From Collimonas sp. OK412 (GTDB lineage: Bacteria > Pseudomonadota > Gammaproteobacteria > Burkholderiales > Burkholderiaceae_D): a stretch of 64,000 nucleotides of DNA. Both the position numbers and the translations under genes were made by a program. Below the pieces are notes generated by a model, which had not been told where the DNA came from, did no database searches, and saw only the letters and a list, made by a program, of their open reading frames with translations. The stretch is taken from NCBI RefSeq assembly GCF_900112135.1, contig NZ_FOLC01000010.1, positions 62,001 to 126,000 on the forward strand. Reading direction: 5' to 3'. Of the stretch, positions 17,853-26,052 are shown piece after piece (the stretch's first letter is position 1; each line of letters starts with the position of its first letter).

Positions 17853-20800
17853 ATGGTTTGGTCCCCGTTCCAATCAAAAGATAAGGCTGCGGCAAGCGAC
17901 ACCGCCCAGCCATCCGCCACGGTGCTGGTTTCTTGGGATCGCGAAGGCGCGCGCTTCCGCCCCGAGCCCGCGCTCGACGATTGGCTTTCGTCGCCGATGT
18001 CCTTCGCAGTGGGCTCCGAGCTGGTGCTGCTGCTTCGCCAGCTTGAGGAGGAGGGATTCGCCGAGTTGCGCGGCGATGGCGCCGGCCTTCCATGGTCGGC
18101 CTACTACATGCTGACGGAGTCGCCTGAGCATGGCGGCGCTCTTGGACTTTTGGGGTTGCCCAAGCAAGAGGCATGGAAGCCAGTGCTGTCCAGCAGCGGC
18201 ACGTTGTCGGACGCCAATTTCGCCGTCAGCATCCAAGGGTGGCTCGATCCCCATGGGCAGCGACCCAATGGCAATGTCGGCATCGATGGCGCCGTGCTGA
18301 CTGCGGGAGGCAAGTCGGCGATCGTGCCTGAGGCGGCTTGGCGCATGGTCCAGGCCATCGCCGAGCAGCGAAGCCGGAAGGCCGGCGAGCGCGCGCCGGA
18401 GATCAACAAGCGCGATTGGTCGACGATCCGGGGACATGCCTCCCGCGCTGGCGCGGACTTGACCGACTACCTGCGCAAGACCGTGGTCCTGACGCCCGAG
18501 CGTTTGCGCATCGATCTTCGCAAGGGCGATGTGGTTGGCGACAAGCTGGTGGAGGTCATGCCCGGATTCGATGGCGCGCCGCCTCGCTGGCTTGAAATGT
18601 TCGATCGCCTCGATGCCGTGCCGGAGCGCTATGAGATTCCAGATGGGAATGGCTTGGTGCATGTGCTGCTGTCGGAAGAGGCGCGGACGGTGCTGCGCGA
18701 GATCAGGCGCATGCCTGGCCGGCGCATCGCGGGGGAGCGCGCCGAGGCGTTCGTCCGCAACCCATTCGCCACGCTGGGGCCGGATGCGGCCAAGGTCATC
18801 GATCCCGAGCAATTCGAGCGCGCGCGCGAGGATGCCGGCATCGTGTTCGCCCGCTTCACCGCGAAGGTGTCGCGCGATGACAAGGGCCATTTGTATGAGG
18901 TCGCCTTGCTCGTCGAGGAGACGCTTCGGGGCGCGGTCCAGGCCGAACAGGTGAAGTTCGAGGGGCCGGCCGCGTTGGGGGACTTCCTCAAAAAGCTCGA
19001 AGCCAAGATGACGGCCGGCGCGCAGTGCTGCCACTGGGAGGGCTTCGACCTGGAAATCTTGGGCGATACGCCAGGCCAAGCGGCGTTGCTGCGCAGCGCT
19101 CTAAACGATTGGCAGCGGCCCAACCGCATCAGCGCGGCCGACATATTCGATCTGTCCAAGTATTCCGAGCGCGTGGGCGGTTTTGGGGTTGAGAAACCCT
19201 ATTACTCGCCCTTCATCGCGAAGAAGAACGAGGACGCAGGGTGGTTCCCGGAAAACGTCGATTTGGGCCTGTGCTTCACGCCAGAGGGCGGCGGCGAGAC
19301 GGTGGCCATCGCGCTCGACAACAGGAATCTTGACGCATTCCGGGAAGAGCTCGACAAGGCTCGCCAGGAGAAGCGCGAGACCTTCGAGTTTCCAGGCTGC
19401 CCCAAGCCGGTGCCGGTCGCGTGGGCGGTCGATGCCCTCGAAACCTTGGGCCAGGTCCGCGAGGACGTGTCGAAGGGATCGTTCGACCCCAAGAAGCCAT
19501 CCACCAGGGGCAGGGCCTCCGAGCGCAAGGGGTTAGTCGTCAAGCCCAATGTGGACGCGTTGGATTACGAGGAGCGGCGCGGAGTCCTCGCCGCCCTGAC
19601 TGAGTCGGCGGCGCTGCCATCCTCGCTGCTCAGCCACATCGAGCTCAAAGAGTACCAGCTCCACGGCGTCGCCTGGCTCCAGCATTTGTGGCGGCACTCC
19701 CCCGCCGCATGCCGAGGCGCGCTGCTCGCCGACGACATGGGCCTTGGCAAGACCATCCAGTTGCTCACATTCATGGCCGCAGCCATCGAGCGCGAGCCCG
19801 GCATCGATCCGTTCCTGGTGGTGGCCCCGGTCTCCCTGCTCGAGAACTGGAAGGAGGAGATCGCCAAGTTCTTCGCGCCAGGCACGATGAAGGTCCTCAC
19901 GCTCTATGGCCAGGACCTGGCGTCGAAGAGGGTGTCCAAGGCCGCGCTCGATGAAGGATTGGTCGAGGCCGGCTCGCCCAAGCTGCTGTCGCCGGGCTGG
20001 CTGGGCTCGGCCCATGTTGTCCTCACAACCTACGAGACGCTTCGGGACCTTGAGTTTTCGTTGGCGGCGCAGCGCTGGTCTGCCATGATTTGCGATGAGG
20101 CGCAGAAGATCAAGAACCCCAACGCGTTGGTGACCCGCGCGGCCAAGAAGCAAAACGCCAGGCTGAAAATCGCCTGCACGGGAACGCCCGTCGAGAACAC
20201 GTTGACCGACATCTGGTGCCTGTTCGATTTTGTCCAACCGGGGCTGCTCGGAGCGTTGAAGGACTTTGGCTCTAAATACCGCAAGCCGATCGAGTCCGAG
20301 ACCGACGAGGAGAAGGCCCGCATCGAGGAGCTGCGAGGCTTGATCGAGCCGCAAAAGCTCAGGCGCACCAAGGCGGAAGTCGCCAAGGACCTGCCCAAGA
20401 AGATCGAGTTCGAGGGATGCCGGGCCCTGCCCTTGTCGCAGCGCCAGCGCGTGCTGTATGCCGATGCCATCGCGCAGTTCAGATCGAGGTCGGGCGGACG
20501 CCAAGCGACCGGCATGCAGTCCCCGTTGGGACTGCTGCAATACCTGCGCCGGCTCTGCTCCGATCCACGATCGCCAGGCCATCTCTCCACCGAGTCCGAG
20601 CCGCTCGCCGACATCGAGAGGAATTCGCCCAAGATGGCTTGGATGCTGGCTCATCTTCAAGAGATCAAGAAGGCCGAAGAGAAAGCCATCGTGTTCTGTG
20701 AGTTTAGGGATTTGCAGCGGACATTGCAGCGGGCCATTTCGGATCGTTTCGAATTCATGCCCGACGTGATAAACGGGGATACGTCGGCAGACTCGGCCAA

Positions 20801-21626
20801 CGCGAACAACCGTCAGAAGCGGATCAAGGCGTTCCAGGAGCTGCCTGGCTTCGGCGTGATCGTCCTGTCGCCGTTGGCCGTGGGGTTTGGCGTGAACATC
20901 CAGGCAGCCAACCATGTCATCCACTTCACGCGGACCTGGAACCCGGCCAAGGAGGATCAAGCCACGGACCGGGCCTATCGCATCGGCCAGAAGCGTGATG
21001 TCCATGTCTATTATCCGGTCGTAGTAGCCCACGACTTCCTGACCTTCGATGCCAAGCTCGACAAGCTGCTCGACAAAAAGCGGGCTCTTTCGACCGACAT
21101 GCTCAATGGGGCGGGAGACGTGAGCCCCGCTGACTTTGGCGACTTGGAGGCTCCCGATGGCGGCAACGCGTTCAGCAATGAGCTTTTGACGGCCGATGAC
21201 ATCGGCTCGCTGGATGGCGACGCTTTCGAGGCATTTTGCGCGCTGCTGTGGAACAAGATGGGCTATTCGCGGACCATCAAGACCAAGCGCGTTGGCGATG
21301 GCGGTATCGATGTTGTGGCGATCAAGCACAACGAAGGTGCGTTGATCCAATGCAAAAGCTCGACTGTCGAAAACAAGGAGCTTGGTTGGGAGGGAGTCAA
21401 AGATGTCTCTGCCGGGTCGGTCGCCTACGCGGCTCGTTATCCAGGAATCGTCTTTTCCATGCTGGCCGTCACCAATCGCCGCTTCAACCAGGCTGCGAGA
21501 AGCCAAGCGGGAGTTTTGAAGGTGGTGTTGATCGAAGGCGATCAACTCGCGGAAATGCTCGCGCGTCATCCAATGAAGCGTGGGGAGCTTGAGCGGTTTC
21601 TGCTCGCGAGCTGGGGCGTCGCCTGA
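17853..21626 (+). CDS. zorD: Zorya defence protein ZorD (SNF2 helicase fused to Mrr-like nuclease)
   Basis: The 1257-residue protein has a family-specific N-terminal half (1-590) and a SNF2 ATPase: Walker A DDMGLGKT (about 627), DEAQ box (about 747), CTGTPVENTLTDIW, and motif VI QATDRAYRIGQ (about 1035). A C-terminal Mrr-type PD-(D/E)xK domain (about 1120-1257) has the core GDGGIDVVA ... ALIQCK (about 1147-1166), with Asp and Gln-x-Lys intact. Helicase plus Mrr nuclease marks type I rather than type II Zorya. It is thought to degrade phage DNA when the ZorAB motor signals. The catalytic residues look intact, so the system should be functional. Confidence 0.93.
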   Translation: MVWSPFQSKDKAAASDTAQPSATVLVSWDREGARFRPEPALDDWLSSPMSFAVGSELVLLLRQLEEEGFAELRGDGAGLPWSAYYMLTESPEHGGALGLLGLPKQEAWKPVLSSSGTLSDANFAVSIQGWLDPHGQRPNGNVGIDGAVLTAGGKSAIVPEAAWRMVQAIAEQRSRKAGERAPEINKRDWSTIRGHASRAGADLTDYLRKTVVLTPERLRIDLRKGDVVGDKLVEVMPGFDGAPPRWLEMFDRLDAVPERYEIPDGNGLVHVLLSEEARTVLREIRRMPGRRIAGERAEAFVRNPFATLGPDAAKVIDPEQFERAREDAGIVFARFTAKVSRDDKGHLYEVALLVEETLRGAVQAEQVKFEGPAALGDFLKKLEAKMTAGAQCCHWEGFDLEILGDTPGQAALLRSALNDWQRPNRISAADIFDLSKYSERVGGFGVEKPYYSPFIAKKNEDAGWFPENVDLGLCFTPEGGGETVAIALDNRNLDAFREELDKARQEKRETFEFPGCPKPVPVAWAVDALETLGQVREDVSKGSFDPKKPSTRGRASERKGLVVKPNVDALDYEERRGVLAALTESAALPSSLLSHIELKEYQLHGVAWLQHLWRHSPAACRGALLADDMGLGKTIQLLTFMAAAIEREPGIDPFLVVAPVSLLENWKEEIAKFFAPGTMKVLTLYGQDLASKRVSKAALDEGLVEAGSPKLLSPGWLGSAHVVLTTYETLRDLEFSLAAQRWSAMICDEAQKIKNPNALVTRAAKKQNARLKIACTGTPVENTLTDIWCLFDFVQPGLLGALKDFGSKYRKPIESETDEEKARIEELRGLIEPQKLRRTKAEVAKDLPKKIEFEGCRALPLSQRQRVLYADAIAQFRSRSGGRQATGMQSPLGLLQYLRRLCSDPRSPGHLSTESEPLADIERNSPKMAWMLAHLQEIKKAEEKAIVFCEFRDLQRTLQRAISDRFEFMPDVINGDTSADSANANNRQKRIKAFQELPGFGVIVLSPLAVGFGVNIQAANHVIHFTRTWNPAKEDQATDRAYRIGQKRDVHVYYPVVVAHDFLTFDAKLDKLLDKKRALSTDMLNGAGDVSPADFGDLEAPDGGNAFSNELLTADDIGSLDGDAFEAFCALLWNKMGYSRTIKTKRVGDGGIDVVAIKHNEGALIQCKSSTVENKELGWEGVKDVSAGSVAYAARYPGIVFSMLAVTNRRFNQAARSQAGVLKVVLIEGDQLAEMLARHPMKRGELERFLLASWGVA

Positions 21627-21665
21627 GCGGTCGGTGAGTAAATTCCAAACTGACTAGGTTGTTCG

Positions 21666-21733
21666 GAGCCGGGATGTTTAAATGTGTTTTTTCCGTTTTT
21701 GGCCAAAATTGCTTTTAAACGAATGTCCGGCTC
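21666..21733. repeat. nested inverted repeats downstream of zorD
   Basis: GAGCCGG (21666-21672) and CCGGCTC (21727-21733) form the outer arms; GTTTAAA (21676-21682) and TTTAAAC (21714-21720) form inner arms. Together they could fold into one long interrupted stem after the zor operon. It may slow or terminate transcription, or be a scar of an inserted element. 21734-21812 shows nothing I can name. Confidence 0.35.
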
Positions 21734-21812
21734 TAGATATGGCAACCGACTGCAATCGGTCGGGAATTCAGCCTTTCGCGAATGACGCAGTTCGACTTTC
21801 CCGTTTCGTTAG

Positions 21813-21937
21813 CCGCTATCTGCGCGACCACCACCAGCATCGCTGGTATCAGCTTGCCGGAAGGCGCTGACAAACATGCTTGACCATGAAATTTTCCCGA
21901 ATGGCATCTGATCTATCTGTAACCGGATTACAGATAG
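21813..21937 (-). repeat. decayed resolvase scrap capped by a perfect hairpin (copy A)
   Basis: On the minus strand about 21815-21866 encodes GKLIPAMLVVVAQ, a decayed match to the GKxxxTMLAAVAEMER helix of serine resolvases. The same 95-base block (cagcatcgctggtatcagc ... tttcccgaatggcatct) recurs at 22675-22767. It ends at a perfect stem, CTATCTGTAA (21913-21922) with TTACAGATAG (21928-21937). Confidence 0.6.
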
Positions 21938-21961
21938 GACCATGCTCTGCATGGGCCGGTT

Positions 21962-22165
21962 CGATATCCTGCGCCTCGAATACCTTCGGACAGCCTCAAG
22001 TCGATCTATACTTTAGCGAACAGCATTGGCATCAACGGGCCAAGTACGGCACCACCTTCGACAACCGACTGTTGGTGATCGACAAGACCGGCCCGACCAC
22101 GCAGGATGTTGACGGGTAAGGTAGCGTCGACAGATGAGCTGCCGGCTCTACTGGAAGACATACGT
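21962..22165 (+). pseudogene. fragment of a conjugative-element helicase/methylase-like protein, frameshifted
   Basis: One frame ends with FSEQHWHQRAKYGTTF and DNRLLVIDKTGPTTQDV, then hits a stop at 22117. A one-base shift continues as LTGKVASTDELPALLEDIRN. The phrase KxGTTxxxRLxVIDK resembles the C-terminal part of strawberry-notch/N6-methylase-type helicase proteins found on integrative elements. The N-terminal portion is cut off by copy A of the resolvase scrap. Codon third positions are GC-rich, as in real coding DNA. The family assignment is from memory of the motif and is tentative. Confidence 0.35.
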
Positions 22166-22166
22166 A

Positions 22167-22553
22167 ATGATCGACAAACACCAACTCAAACGGATTCAGT
22201 TGGCGAATCAGCAGCCAATCAACCAGGCCGCAATGGCATTCCTGCCGAAGACTTGGCAGGGAACGGACGAGATAGCGGTGCTGGCGCTGATGCGCTGGGG
22301 GATGGACAACGGGGTGACAATGGCACCCCTGGCCGCCGACCACCCGGACAACAACCAGCTACTGATACAACTGAGCCTAATGGCAAGCTGGAAACCGGCC
22401 AACGCGCTGGGCTTCCTGCTGAACCCGGAACAGGAACAGGACGGCTCGGTAGCACTCGAAGCGGAAACGCTGGCGGCAGAGCCAACAGCGGAGGACGCAG
22501 CGGGCCTGCTGCTACAGACTCTGTACGAGGCGATGGTGGCGACAGCGCCGTAG
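22167..22553 (+). CDS. hypothetical element-borne protein
   Basis: A 128-residue acidic protein beginning MIDKHQLKRIQLANQQ with GGAAG upstream of ATG 22167. The composition looks natural (several Trp, alternating hydrophobic residues: KTWQGTDEIAVLALMRWGMD) and third codon positions are GC-rich. It has no motif I recognise, no signal and no membrane segment. A second open frame (22106-22570) covers the same DNA but reads as a Gly/Pro/Thr-rich artefact. It lies between the two resolvase scraps and may be cargo of a lost transposon. Confidence 0.5.
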   Translation: MIDKHQLKRIQLANQQPINQAAMAFLPKTWQGTDEIAVLALMRWGMDNGVTMAPLAADHPDNNQLLIQLSLMASWKPANALGFLLNPEQEQDGSVALEAETLAAEPTAEDAAGLLLQTLYEAMVATAP

Positions 22554-22570
22554 CCGTGAACATCGCCTAG

Positions 22571-22791
22571 CGCTGCGCCACGGCCGTTTTAGGCGGCCAG
22601 CCGAACGTCTTGCGTTCCGCCTTAGCGCGTGCAGGACCGATCTGTGTGCGCTCGTCCAACAAGCCGCGTTCCATTTCCGCGACCGCCGCCAGCATCGTTG
22701 GTATCACCTTGCCGGGCAGTGTCAACGAGCATGCTGGAGCCTGAAACTTTCCCCGATGGTATCTAGCCTCACTTGGAGAATTCCAAGTGAG
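22571..22791 (-). pseudogene. serine resolvase, internal fragment, capped by a hairpin (copy B)
   Basis: The minus strand encodes SLTLPGKVIPTMLAAVAEM and then ERGLLDERTQIGPARAKAER, the long E-helix and arm of a Tn3-type resolvase. The catalytic N-terminal 100 residues and the DNA-binding C-terminus are gone. Upstream of the fragment the sequence matches copy A and ends at a perfect stem CTCACTTGGA (22768-22777) with TCCAAGTGAG (22782-22791). The two hairpins share position and shape but not sequence. Confidence 0.7.
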
Positions 22792-22891
22792 CGGCATACA
22801 GGTGTAAATGGGGTACACGCCAGCATGACACATTGGGTTGACACTTTTCCACCCTAAATTGCGCGCAAATAGGATTGATTTGTTTATTTCT

Positions 22892-22937
22892 TGACACTAG
22901 GCTTGCAACGTCTAGACTCTAACTGTACACAGCGTAC
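22892..22937 (+). promoter_or_regulatory. tnpR promoter and res-like inverted repeat
   Basis: TTGACA (22892-22897), a 16-base spacer and TAGACT (22914-22919) make a sigma-70-type promoter for the resolvase. It is followed by the dyad TGTAC-ACAGC-GTACA (about 22923-22937). Resolvases bind dyads in their own promoter, which serve as res recombination site and operator; this one fits by position. Confidence 0.45.
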
Positions 22938-22956
22938 AAATTTAGGGAAGTCGATC

Positions 22957-23517
22957 ATGAAAGCCATACAGGTTGGTTACGTCCGGGTTTCGAGTCTGGA
23001 TCAGAACACCGACCGTCAGCTTGACGGCATCGCCCTGGACAAGGTTTTTACCGACAAGTGCAGCGGCAAGGACACGCACCGTCCACAACTGGCCCTGGCA
23101 CTCGACTTCCTACGTGAGGGCGATACGCTTGTGGTGCATTCAATGGACCGGCTGGCGCGCAACGTGGATGACCTGCGCCACATCGTCAAAATCCTGACCA
23201 CCGACGGTATTGCGGTCAAGTTCGTGAAAGAGAACCTGACCTTTGCCGGCGACGATAGCCCGATGAACAATCTATTGCTTACGCTCCTGGGTGCGGTGGC
23301 CGAGTTCGAGCGCGCGATGATTCACGAACGCCAGCGCGAGGGTATTGCATTGGCCAAGGCCAAAGGCGTCTACACGGGCCGCAAGCAACAACTGACTCCG
23401 CAACAAGTAGGTGAGTTGACCGCACGCGTCGGGCATGGCGAACCGAAAGCACAGATCGCCCGTGACCTCGGAATCAGCAGGAACACCTTATACAATTACA
23501 TCGAACGGCTGCGCTAA
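22957..23517 (+). CDS. tnpR: Tn3-family serine resolvase
   Basis: A complete 186-residue small serine recombinase. The nucleophile Ser lies in GYVRVSSLDQN; the active-site Arg/Asp pair lies in VHSMDRLARN, and LGAVAEFERAMIHERQREGI forms the dimer/arm helix. A C-terminal helix-turn-helix follows (KAQIARDLGISRNTLYNYIERL). I placed the start at 22957 behind GGGAAG. No transposase or terminal repeats are seen, so the resolvase is the survivor of a Tn3-type transposon, or serves the island itself. Confidence 0.88.
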   Translation: MKAIQVGYVRVSSLDQNTDRQLDGIALDKVFTDKCSGKDTHRPQLALALDFLREGDTLVVHSMDRLARNVDDLRHIVKILTTDGIAVKFVKENLTFAGDDSPMNNLLLTLLGAVAEFERAMIHERQREGIALAKAKGVYTGRKQQLTPQQVGELTARVGHGEPKAQIARDLGISRNTLYNYIERLR

Positions 23518-24060
23518 ACAGGCCGGCTATCACATTGGGATGGCCTTGCCATGCTGCTGGCGTGACCATCGCTTTGTGTTGACCTCTACCCTGTAGAAAT
23601 ATCTCACCACCTACCCGTTGATCCGCAAACCAGTATTCGACGTGGTATCCGCCGTGTTCGACCTCCTGCCGTTAGTTCCCGATGGCTTGATCAGCGATTA
23701 TAAACGGTCGTTTTTGAACATGTGAATGTAAGGAGCTATGCGGAGAGCTTAAGTAGGGCAGCACAAATGAATTGAAATTCTGTTGTCCGATAGAAACTGG
23801 TAGTGTATTTTATGGAAATAGTGCGTATTGGTTAATGCAGGCGGGGATGGATGCAGCTATAGGTGTTGAAGCACGTCGACAGTCGCTGGCAATTAATTGC
23901 CAGTCCAAGTGACAGGCGCGGGTTGTGGTGTGAAGGGCATGAGCGGCATAAATAGTTTCCGCCGCTGGTTGACATATCGATTGGTTAAGGTATTAGGTGA
24001 AGAAGAAGCAAGAGATTGAACTCTTCCCACAGTCTCAAAGTATATTTTTTGGATGGTCAC
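23518..24060 (+). promoter_or_regulatory. AT-rich gap with promoter for the protease gene
   Basis: No gene is supported over these 540 bases. TTGACA (23969-23974), a 16-base spacer and TATTAG (23991-23996) form a strong candidate promoter about 65 bases upstream of the protease. An 18-bp perfect palindrome, CTGGCAATTAATTGCCAG, lies near 23885-23902 and could be an operator. Base composition falls here relative to the zor genes, suggesting a different donor. Confidence 0.45.
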
Positions 24061-24996
24061 ATGACAAAAACATTTGAGCAAGTAGTTGCCGAATTAAGTG
24101 CAAGTAATCTCGATAGGGATTGCATTTTGATTAGCCAGGGGATTTCTCGTGAACTTCATGTTAATTTATCAAATCTTTTAGAGGAGGATAAAAAACACAA
24201 AAAAGTTACGGTGTTTCTCACTACGCGCGGAGGAGACCCTGATGGAGGTTATCGAATTGCGCGTTGTTTAAAGCACCACTATACCCATATTCGGTTGGTG
24301 ATACCAAGTCTATGTAAGAGTGCTGGCACATTGGTGGCGATAGGAGCCAATGAGTTGGTGATTGGCGATCTAGGTGAACTTGGACCACTTGATATTCAAG
24401 TCAGGAAAGCTTCAGAACTAGAAGAGAGAAGTTCGGGTCTGGACATTATTCAGGCCTTGGAAGCAGCACAAAATCATGCGCGCGAAGCATTTCACAACAC
24501 TTTGCTGGAAATTAGGCGAGGAGGCCGACTATCTACCCGTCTGGCAGGTGAATTTGCCTCAAATGTTGCCATAGGCGTGGCCGCTCCACTATATAATCAA
24601 ATTGACCCTAACCGATTAGGTGAAATGCAGCGCGCTATGCGTATTGCCTTGGAGTATGGTCAGCGGCTCAATCGCTATAGCAAAGCCCTACGTCCAGGAG
24701 CGTTGGAAACGTTGGTCGCTGCATATCCATCACATAGTTTTGTGATTGATCGTAAGGAAGCTTCGGAATTATTTACGTGCGTCCAAAGTCCAACCAAAGA
24801 AGAAAATGATTTTTGTCGTACACTGTGGCACGTTTTAGGAGAACAGAGTGGCCAAGGGCCAATGTTTATTCGAGACGAAAAACAAGGAGAGCAGAATGAT
24901 GAACTTATTGAAGCCAACCCCGCCGGTCAAGCAGAGGCAGCAGAGCCAGGAAATGGTCCAGAAGATCCAGCGCAGCCAGATGGTGAAGGCGAGTGA
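24061..24996 (+). CDS. serine dehydrogenase proteinase-family (ClpP/SppA-fold) protein
   Basis: A 311-residue protein with a ClpP/crotonase-type fold: VFLTTRGGDPDGGYRIARCL (ClpP-like strand and helix), then PSLCKSAGTLVAIGANELV with candidate nucleophile Ser87 in KSAGT, then LGELGPLDIQ. This is the pattern of the SDH_sah / SppA-like family (PF01972). There is no signal peptide and the last 40 residues are an acidic, Gln/Pro-rich tail, so it is probably cytosolic. I chose ATG 24061 with GGATGG just upstream; a TTG at 24016 is possible. A micro-ORF overlaps its 3' end. In this island it may be a defence or regulatory protease; the substrate is unknown. Confidence 0.75.
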   Translation: MTKTFEQVVAELSASNLDRDCILISQGISRELHVNLSNLLEEDKKHKKVTVFLTTRGGDPDGGYRIARCLKHHYTHIRLVIPSLCKSAGTLVAIGANELVIGDLGELGPLDIQVRKASELEERSSGLDIIQALEAAQNHAREAFHNTLLEIRRGGRLSTRLAGEFASNVAIGVAAPLYNQIDPNRLGEMQRAMRIALEYGQRLNRYSKALRPGALETLVAAYPSHSFVIDRKEASELFTCVQSPTKEENDFCRTLWHVLGEQSGQGPMFIRDEKQGEQNDELIEANPAGQAEAAEPGNGPEDPAQPDGEGE

Positions 24997-25066
24997 ATTT
25001 GCGCGCATGGTTCATGAAAAACAAACCTCTGGCACTCTCAAAAAACAAAACACGTTAAGCAAATAG
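24896..25066 (+). CDS. 56-residue basic micro-protein overlapping the protease gene
   Basis: MMNLLKPTPPVKQRQQSQEM and on to a Lys-rich end, with a strong AGGAGA Shine-Dalgarno 7-8 bases before ATG 24896. It lies out of frame inside the last 100 bases of the protease gene and runs 70 bases beyond it, directly before a terminator. It is rich in Gln and Lys and likely a single helix. Tight coupling suggests a partner, substrate or inhibitor of the protease, which has an acidic tail of the opposite charge. No family recognised. Confidence 0.6.
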   Translation: MMNLLKPTPPVKQRQQSQEMVQKIQRSQMVKASEFARMVHEKQTSGTLKKQNTLSK

Positions 25067-25088
25067 CAATTAAATATAGCGGCATATA

Positions 25089-25113
25089 GCCCACCCTTCG
25101 CGGTGGGCTTTTT
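25089..25113 (+). terminator. rho-independent terminator of the protease unit
   Basis: Stem GCCCACC (25089-25095), loop CTTCGC, GGTGGGC (25102-25108), then a run of five T. It closes the protease plus micro-ORF transcript. Confidence 0.85.
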
Positions 25114-25137
25114 AACGCACTCTGCCGCCCTAACAGG

Positions 25138-25617
25138 CTATTGCACCACCCGCCTGCATAGCCGAACGTTGGTGCGGGTAATCGGCTTGGCGAAGCAGAG
25201 ATCGTTAAAACTGGCGACGTTCGATACCACCAGTGGGCCTGACCATTGGCATCCATCGCCCACCAATACGCAGGTGATCAGATGCAGCCGTTCGGAATAG
25301 GCGACCTCCGTAGGGTTGCGGACGGTCGTCCCTGCAAGCACTTAGCCAATGTGCCAAGCCGCCGGTCGAACTGGTTGGCAAGGACCAGGGGGAGTGACGG
25401 CGACAGTGATGCGGTATGTGCGCGGACGCAAGTCGATCACGCGCTCATCGGGAAAAGCCCACAGGTCACCATCAGTACCCATGAACTTGATCGCACTCTC
25501 GAACGGATACCCGCCGCTTTCTGCGTCGGATGCGGACAGCTGAAGCCTGCCAGGGTCGAGAAAGTTTGGGCATTCGCTAATCTGCCTCATGCCGTTCGCA
25601 CTGACACTGGTTCGCAC
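25138..25617 (-). pseudogene. possible leftward reading frame split by one stop
   Basis: A single minus-strand frame stays open over 480 bases apart from one TAA at about 25342. The upper part includes FESAIKFMGTDGDLWAFPDE and then RVIDLRPRTYRITVA; the lower part includes VAYSERLHLITCVLVGDGCQW. Both look like real protein but match no family I know. It lies downstream of the leftward replication genes. It could be a broken cargo gene, two short genes, or chance. 25618-26052 also has overlapping minus-strand frames (25577-25945, 25845-26138) that I cannot support. Confidence 0.25.
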
Positions 25618-26052
25618 CGGTCGTTGCGCTCTGGGCGTGCGAACCTGGTGCGAACCAACGCAAATTTTTCATGAGCCACCGGCATGGCCGTGCCGTGCCG
25701 TTAGTGAGATTGCCGACCTGGCCAGGGAGGTACGCACTTGACCGTGGGGGGTTGCGTACTGCGTACCCGGTGTGCGTACCGCGACGGATTTCACGGATTT
25801 GAGCGCTACGTCCGGTGCCCATAACTGTATGCAAAGTCCAGACCCTACCGAAACAGTGCGTCAGATATTGCTTGTGCGCCATCATGTGCGCCGCATGTTC
25901 CCTGATTGGCAATACGCGCTTGCTCATGGAGCGTGATATCGCCACGTGCTAGACCTCCTTGACCATCTTGCGATTCGTCTTCTGAAAATTTCGCTTTGGC
26001 CGGCGTGCAGAATTGCCCGATGTCGTCGCCCAACGTTGCGGCCAGAGCCATT

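Noticed and set aside
19533-21569. 678-codon open frame antisense to zorD
   Set aside because: It mirrors zorD codons in GC-rich DNA, has no domain, and zorD has clear helicase and nuclease motifs on the other strand.
22106-22570. 154-codon Gly/Pro/Thr-rich frame overlapping the 128-aa hypothetical
   Set aside because: Only its first 25 codons look like protein (frameshifted scrap); the rest looks like an out-of-frame reading of the better ORF.
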